A DNA stretch of 64,000 nt. It comes from Lytechinus pictus. Taxonomy: Eukaryota; Echinodermata; Echinoidea; Temnopleuroida; Toxopneustidae. The translations under genes were made by a program, and so were the position numbers. The notes under the pieces are model-generated. The model was not told where the DNA came from. It was given only the letters and a program-made list of their open reading frames with translations, and did not search any database. The stretch covers positions 16,475,501 through 16,539,500 of the forward strand of contig NC_087253.1 in the NCBI RefSeq assembly GCF_037042905.1, in the 5' to 3' direction. Shown in pieces: positions 59,601 through 64,000 of the stretch; within the stretch, counting starts at the first letter, position 1; every line of letters begins with the position of its first letter.

Positions 59601-62453
59601 GCGCGATCGACAGCCGAGATCATAAGGGGGGCTGAATCAGCCCCCCCCCCCCCCCCGTCGAAATAGCCCAGTCTATTTAGGGTTAAGAGACCTATCATAA
59701 ATTGTACTGTGCTGGGTTATTTTTTCATGTAACCAAGAAAATGTGAAAGTTGAATGTGTCTAAACTTATATTTGTTTGCGACAGGACGTTTTCCCTTCTG
59801 AATAACCTCTCAAACGGCACAGAAGATATCGACATGGTACGCATGAAGAGTGTGATCCACCGTCGCATTCTAGAAGCACTCAACAACATGGAAGATAACC
59901 CACACGAGACGTTTGCCTTCATGTGCATTGGGGATTTTCTGTATGATAATACAGAAGAAGAGGTGAGAAGTGCATCTTTTGTATCACTGTTCTTCATCAT
60001 ACAATATTTCAAATAGATGTTTGACTTAAAGGACAAGTCCACCCCAACAAAAAGTTGATTTGAATAAAAAGGGAAAAATCCAACAAGCATAACACTGAAA
60101 TTTCATCAAAATCGGATGTAAAATAAGAGTTATGACAATAAAGTCTTAATGGCAAAAAGAAGCTGCTGAAAACTGCTTATCTAATAAAAGAGAGCCAATG
60201 GAGTAAATTAGAAAGTCAAAAGGGGCCTAAGCTTTCGATCCTAGCAGAATCTTCGTGGGAGGCAAAATGACAAACATATAAAGTGGAACAACCATAAAAT
60301 AGACCACAGACAAGCTACAGCAACACTAGAAACAAGGAGACAAAAGGGGCATTAGTGAGTAGAGAAGACCAATCAGGTTAGTGAAGGGGATGAAAGAAAA
60401 GGAGTAGGCAGACACAAAGGGAAGTTAGTGTAAGTAAGGCCAGTAAAAGACCTCAAGCCAAGAGGGATTAAGATAATGAGGCAGGCAACATCAAACAGGA
60501 TCTTGAACAAAACAGTGATAGAGGGTATGAGGAAGAGATGAATAACAAGAGAATTAGTGAGAGGTGGGTCAAACAGGTTACAAAGAAATGCATTATAAAC
60601 TGGTGCATAAGTGTGGGGAAAAAAGGAAAAGAATGGGGAACAACTGATAATGTGCAAAAGACATATAAGTGTATATGATAAAGCATTAAACAAACTAAGA
60701 GAAGAAGGTAAGTGTAAAGATGTATCTTTGAGTGATATGTATATAAATATATCCAAAAAGGAAATGTATATGAAAAATATATGTTTGTCATTTTGCCTCC
60801 GACGAAGATTCTGCTAGGATCGAAAGCTTAGGCCCCTTTTGACTTTCTACAATAAAGTTTTGCTAAATTTCACAAAACAGTTATATGCACATCCTGGTCC
60901 GTATGCAAATGAGGAGACTGATGACGTCATCCACTCACTATTTCTTGTGTATTTTATTATAGGAAATATCAAATATTTTAATTTCCTCATTGTCAAGTCA
61001 AACAACAATTAATTCCTCCATGAACATGTGGGATTAGCATTGTTTAATACTATATGGTTCAGTCAAGTTGGTCCTTAATGTCAAAATCTGTAAAAAATGA
61101 AATATTATATAATTCAAACAATAGAAAACAAAAGAAATAGTGAATGAGGGACATCATCGACCGTCTCATTTGCATGTTACTGAGTTGTGCATATCACTGT
61201 TTTGTGAAAAATAAGCAAAACTTTAAAATGTTATAACTTACTTTTTCTCTATTTATTCAAATCAACATTGTTCTGGGGAGGACTTGACCTTTAAATGTAA
61301 GTTTTACTTTAGTTACAAAGTCATTGTTCAAATTTACTATAGGTATAGCGGAATCTGACATTGACCATTCTTTATTAGCAAATATTCAACTCATTACAGT
61401 TGTTCTGGAAATTTCAAAATGTCAAAATGCTTTTGGGATGCCTCTAAATTTCTTTCTTGACAAATGGTCAGCTGCTTGCATGTGACTCCTCAAAATTAAA
61501 ACTTTATAATAAAGTGTTCATAACTTTTGTTATTCTGTGATGGATTTCCATCAAACCTTTCATATCTTTTTCTCATTTTTTAAAATGTAAGTTCATTAAA
61601 ATCATTGATACGAGGCTGGAATCCCTTTAAAAAAATGTTTTAATTACCATTATTTTCTTTCAGCTGAAGCAACGCTTGAATCAAGTGGATGACTTCCGCC
61701 GCCTTCAAAGTGAAGAGAAGCCCTTCTGGTGTTCTCTTCTCAAGGAATACTTTGTCGATCCTCCCTCTGTAATGGTAAGTTCAAGTATTCTTCCATTTCC
61801 AAAATCTGAATGCAATCTTTCTTTTGCTCAAGTATGCGGGAATTATGATTATGAGATTACATGTAGTTTTGGGGGTACCAAGATGAAATTTCCATTGTCA
61901 ATGAGGTGATTTTATACATTGAAACATCTTCTTGCAATTATAACTGAAGAATTGTTTCAGTGATCGATTTCGAACTTGGTCCAAGTATGCATATGCTTGG
62001 AGAAGTGACAGATTTTATTAGTTTTGTGGGTCAAAGATTGGAATGGTCATTATGAACCTGAAAATATATCTTTATGGCAATGATTGAAGAACTGTTTGAG
62101 TGATCAGTGTCGTGAGGATAACCTGATGCGATTTTTGCTAAACAAGGTCAGTGGTTACAGAGGCAATTGTTTCAATATTTTAGAAGTGAGGTATGTGATA
62201 TTTTCTTAATCTGGCAATGATAGCTCTAGGCATAACCTTCAAATGCATGCAGTCGAGAATCCGTCTAGTTGAGTTATAAATCCATGTTTTTTTTCTGTTC
62301 CATGTACAGATCATCGGAGAACCAAGCGGTGCGGTGGCCAAAGACATGGCCGACGAAGAGAAGCAACGAGTCGCCAGCCAAGTAGCTGCTCTCGGTGAAG
62401 AGGGATTGAAAACAAAGGCAGACATACTGGAGAAAGCCATTGAGGAGAATGAG
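50637..62453 (+). CDS. M16-family zinc metallopeptidase (C05D11.1-like), exons 1-10, 3' end missing
   Basis: Exons: 50637-50778, 53752-53834, 54468-54626, 55972-56127, 56548-56724, 57745-57885, 59063-59265, 59785-59962, 61664-61774, 62310-62453. All have GT/AG borders and matching phases, giving 498 residues. The start ATG (AAAAATGGCAGCC) is preferred to an in-frame ATG at 50511 because the latter reads through C and G runs. Residues 59-63 are HTLEH, the inverted zinc motif of M16 peptidases. A distal Glu ligand is likely among E135, E142 and E144 (TEVHHVNGEGENAGVVYCEM). Further family-like blocks are GYFVLATEAHDDDGLP (43-58), NAWTDTDHTCYTVMTAG, YHRDFYRPENLCLIITG and FAFMCIGDFLYDNTEEE. The family is near 1000 residues, so about half is seen. 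It resembles the uncharacterised worm C05D11.1 and yeast YOL098C group; substrate unknown. Exons 7 and 10 have partial tandem copies nearby. Confidence 0.88.
51096..51562. mobile_element. MITE with GGCGCACGGCCAATATTGG ends, M16 intron 1
   Basis: GGCGCACGGCCAATATTGGA at 51096 pairs with CCCATATTGGCCGTGCACC to 51561. GGAGACTGTCTCC motifs, themselves palindromic, recur near both ends (51120, 51205, 51500, 51530). Confidence 0.75.
52170..52300. mobile_element. Possible hAT-type transposon end
   Basis: On the minus strand CAGGGATTCTCAAATGGTGG (52291-52272) resembles the CAGGGGTTCTCAAA tips of some hAT elements. No matching partner end is obvious. Confidence 0.3.
52502..53507. mobile_element. 1-kb element with TGTCTCGCCTGCAT ends and GGTCA tandem units, M16 intron 1
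   Basis: TGTCTCGCCTGCATAGCAG at 52502 is inverted as AATGCAGGCGAGAC (to 53505). Inside are four units of about 170 bp with CATAACTTNAAAAGTCTATGG, TTCATGAAACTTGGACATAA, GAACATCCTG, TTTCAGGTCACATGACCA and GGTCAATGAACTTTG. A CGGCGGCGGC tract follows the left end. I recall this family from several marine invertebrates. It contains perfect AGGTCAAAGGTCA sites at 52718-52730 and 53237-53249. Confidence 0.8.
54864..55321. mobile_element. Fold-back element, M16 intron 3
   Basis: ATCGCGCTCCT at 54864 and AGGAGCGCGAT to 55321 are the ends. Inner arms match in reverse (AAATTTCACATTTTACATCT against AGATGTAAAATGTGAAATTT; AATGAAGAATATTCACCTCT against AGAGGTGAATATTCTTCATT), and the arms nearly meet at 55100. 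Confidence 0.85.
56785..56905. mobile_element. 121-bp MITE, M16 intron 5
   Basis: GGTGATGGGCAAACTATCAC at 56785 and GTGATAGTTTGCCTCATCAC C to 56905 are inverted ends. TAGCTATCTTTCCGAAGCG and its complement form the centre. It begins about 60 bp after the exon-5 donor. A second copy lies at 49820-50236. From 56906 to 57744 I see nothing else. Confidence 0.8.
58367..59062 (+). repeat. Four partial tandem copies of exon 7 with its 3' splice site
   Basis: The intron end TATTGTTTCAG and the first part of exon 7 (GATATGTACAAGATG onward) occur five times, with exon starts at 58367, 58542, 58716, 58889 and 59063 (spacing 175, 174, 173, 174). Only the last copy continues into the full 203-base exon and a GTGAGC donor. 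The first four diverge after ACTGCAGTA and run into intron-like GGTACTTGTGTCTTTGACTT. Copy 2 has a stop (GATATGTAGAAG). Copy 4 and the exon share a frame, and the 174-base spacing would add 58 residues. Confidence 0.9.
59403..59693. mobile_element. ACCCTAAAAGG-family element, left end diverged, M16 intron 7
   Basis: The right end GTCTATTTAGGGT (to 59693) and the internal CGATCGCGCGATCGACAGCC, a C run and CAATAAAAAACAAAAAGT match the copies at 12871 and 62533. The left end near ATTAAAG is diverged. Confidence 0.6.
60029..61291. mobile_element. TTAA-flanked element with AGGACAAGTCCACCCC ends, M16 intron 8
   Basis: TTAA at 60026-60029 is followed by AGGACAAGTCCACCCCAACA; at the right, TTCTGGGGAGGACTTGACCT precedes TTTAA (to 61294). 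AGTTGATTTGAATAAA is inverted as TTTATTCAAATCAACATT. This fits a piggyBac-like non-autonomous element. It is split by the nested element at 60212-60846. Confidence 0.8.
60212..60846. mobile_element. Nested element with AAAGTCAAAAGGGGCCTAAG ends
   Basis: AAAGTCAAAAGGGGCCTAAG and the following 40 bases (CTTTCGATCCTAGCAGAATC) are inverted at 60790-60846, including GGAGGCAAAATGACAAACAT. Open frames of up to 127 codons on the minus strand inside it are serine- and leucine-rich with no domain. Confidence 0.85.
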
Positions 62454-62532
62454 GTAAGCTCACTGTTTGAAATATTCCCCAGGGAGTGGAGATTGTGCAT
62501 AGCATGCATGATGTAATGATAAATTTGCTTAA

Positions 62533-63293
62533 CCCTAAAAGGCCAGGGAGGGATGGGGGGGGGGGGGCGGAATCTGCCCCCCTCGACATTTTTCGCGATT
62601 AAACCGCCACGCCGCTCGCTGACTTTTTACTTCTAAGTCTCGCGCAACTTTTGACTTTTTCAAGTCTTGCGCAACTTTTAACCGCGTGGATACGCGGTTA
62701 CGAAATTACGCAACATTATGTAAGTGCATGTCAGACCCTAAATTGCTCAAAAACGTGAATTCATGTACAAATCCAATGCAAATTGTGTATTTAGCCAAAA
62801 TTCATAAATGTATCGTTATTTCTACTTTTACTGATTAAAATTAATTAATTTTGTCTTGTTTGTGATCAGAATTACGTCTGCAACAATTTCCATCAAAAAA
62901 ACAATAAAAAACAAAAAGTAAAAAAACAAAGAAATAAGAAATTTAAAAAACAATACAATACATAAGAAAAAATTTGCGATACCAAATTTTTTTTATGTAC
63001 ATTTGATCAGAATCCTACAAAGAGTCTGTGAATTAAAAAATAGCAATTTTGGGGCCATAATAAGTTAATTAGAGCAAATGTTTCATTTAATGCATAAATA
63101 AGCATAATTAATTCATTAAAAAAATCTTAATTTTTCAGAAAAATTAATCATACAGCCTTGTAGATTTTATTGCACACTACCACTGTGCAAATTTTTGCGG
63201 CGCTCATGCGATCGACGGCCGAGATCTCAGGGGGGGGCAGATTCCGCCCTCCTCGGCTGTGAGATGGGTCCAAATAACCCGGCTCTTTAAGCA
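62533..63293. mobile_element. ACCCTAAAAGG-family element with TTA duplication, after M16 exon 10
   Basis: TTA (62530-62532) precedes ACCCTAAAAGGCCAGG, and CCCGGCTCTTTAAGCA precedes TTA (63294-63296). Internal CGATCGACGGCCGAGATC and CAATAAAAAACAAAAAGT match the copy at 59403. It sits exactly between two repeat units derived from exon 10. Confidence 0.75.
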
Positions 63294-63296
63294 TTA

Positions 63297-63485
63297 AATC
63301 AAAAGCAGACATACTGGAGAAAGCAAATGAGGAGAATGAGGTAAGCTCACTGTTTGAATTATCCCCTAGGGAATGTAGAGTGTGCATAACATGCATGTTG
63401 TAATGATAAATTTGCTTAAATCAAAAGCAGACATACTGGAGAAAGCCAATGAACAGAATGAGGTAAGATCACTGTTTGAATTACT
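63297..63485 (+). repeat. Two partial tandem copies of exon 10 with its donor
   Basis: The last 40 or so bases of exon 10 (AGCAGACATACTGGAGAAAG onward) recur at 63299-63340 and 63421-63462. Each is followed by a donor (GTAAGCTCACTGTTTGAA, GTAAGATCACTGTTTGAA). Unit spacing is 122 bp; from the true donor (62454) the spacing is 887, which becomes about 123 once the inserted element and its TTA are removed. The copies lack the exon's acceptor and first 100 bases. Confidence 0.9.
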
Positions 63486-63509
63486 CCCCAGGGAGTGGAG
63501 ATTGTGTAG

Positions 63510-64000
63510 GGACAGTGATTTTCCGTTTCTAAAAATTGCCTTTTCCGTTTCAGAAAATCTCAATTTCCGTTTCAGCATGTCTGAAAACGGAAATTCCGTT
63601 TCCCCATAGACTTTGTGTACATGTATGAAAAAGTGACAATTCCGTCTACATAGAATACCAATACGCAATGTCAAAATGCTAGCGCTGGTCAAAATTTGCA
63701 TCTACCAAAGTACTAACATCGCTTTAAAATCCACTTTAATCAAAGAGATTCGAGCTCAAAAACTATTTAGAGAAACATAATCAACATTAATAAATCCTCA
63801 CCTTTCATATTATTAGCATTATTTTATGGTTAAATGAGATTTTATCACTGATTTGGGGACTTTTCGGATATGGTTTTGATCAGTCGACGACCTATCACCT
63901 ATCCGCCATTTTTTATTTGTTGAATCACCGTGATCATGATATTATGACCGAACGCAGAGGGCAGCAACACACGGCCGTATTCTGCCTTATATGCGGACGT
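63510..64000. mobile_element. Probable element end with TTTCCGTTTC repeats
   Basis: AGGGACAGTGATTTTCCGTT at 63517 begins a stretch with six TTCCGTTTC motifs and an inverted GAAAACGGAAATTCCGTTTCC. The right end is outside the window. The remainder to 64000 shows no exon. Confidence 0.4.

Noticed and set aside
60373-60791. Minus-strand open frames of 107-127 codons
   Set aside because: They lie inside the nested element 60212-60846, overlap each other in different frames and show no domain.

Overview
The window is eukaryotic: low gene density, introns with GT/AG splice sites, no operons, and most of the length made of transposons, fold-back elements and minisatellites. Several repeat families (the TTAA-bounded element with AGGACAAGTCC ends at 60029-61290, the GGTCA tandem element at 52502-53507, the AAAATGGCCGCC array) resemble repeats I associate with sea urchins. 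An echinoid (Lytechinus/Strongylocentrotus-like) is my inference from memory, not a database result.

Layout. 1-2105 (- strand) is a decayed tyrosine-recombinase (Crypton-like, DUF3504-type) gene, broken by stops, by a 223-bp tandem duplication and by a TA-flanked MITE. 2190-7830 holds three arrays built on the palindrome CAACGTTG, a fold-back element (4573-5216), and a 7SL-RNA-like stretch (7832-7943, -). 8274-9436 (+) carries the last two exons of a membrane transporter (MFS, possibly SLC46-like). 9429-16200 is repeats. 16227-28800 is a two-copy tandem duplication (units of 6286 and 6288 bp), each unit with one minus-strand TRAF/MATH-type gene (20559-21611 and 26847-27899). 28804-50500 has no gene that I can support; it holds a 2.75-kb inverted repeat (33669-36424), arrays, nested transposons and a non-LTR retrotransposon tail (45880-46212, -). 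50637 to the right edge (+) is a multi-exon M16-family metallopeptidase with an HTLEH active site; ten coding exons (498 residues) are visible and the 3' half lies outside the window.

The genes do not form a functional unit. The main theme is how repeats reshape genes: an exon-7 acceptor multiplied five times and an exon-10 donor multiplied three times in the M16 gene, a transporter stop codon inside a fold-back element, a gene duplicated from a breakpoint inside a palindrome, and a recombinase gene whose insertion can be read as a clean empty site.
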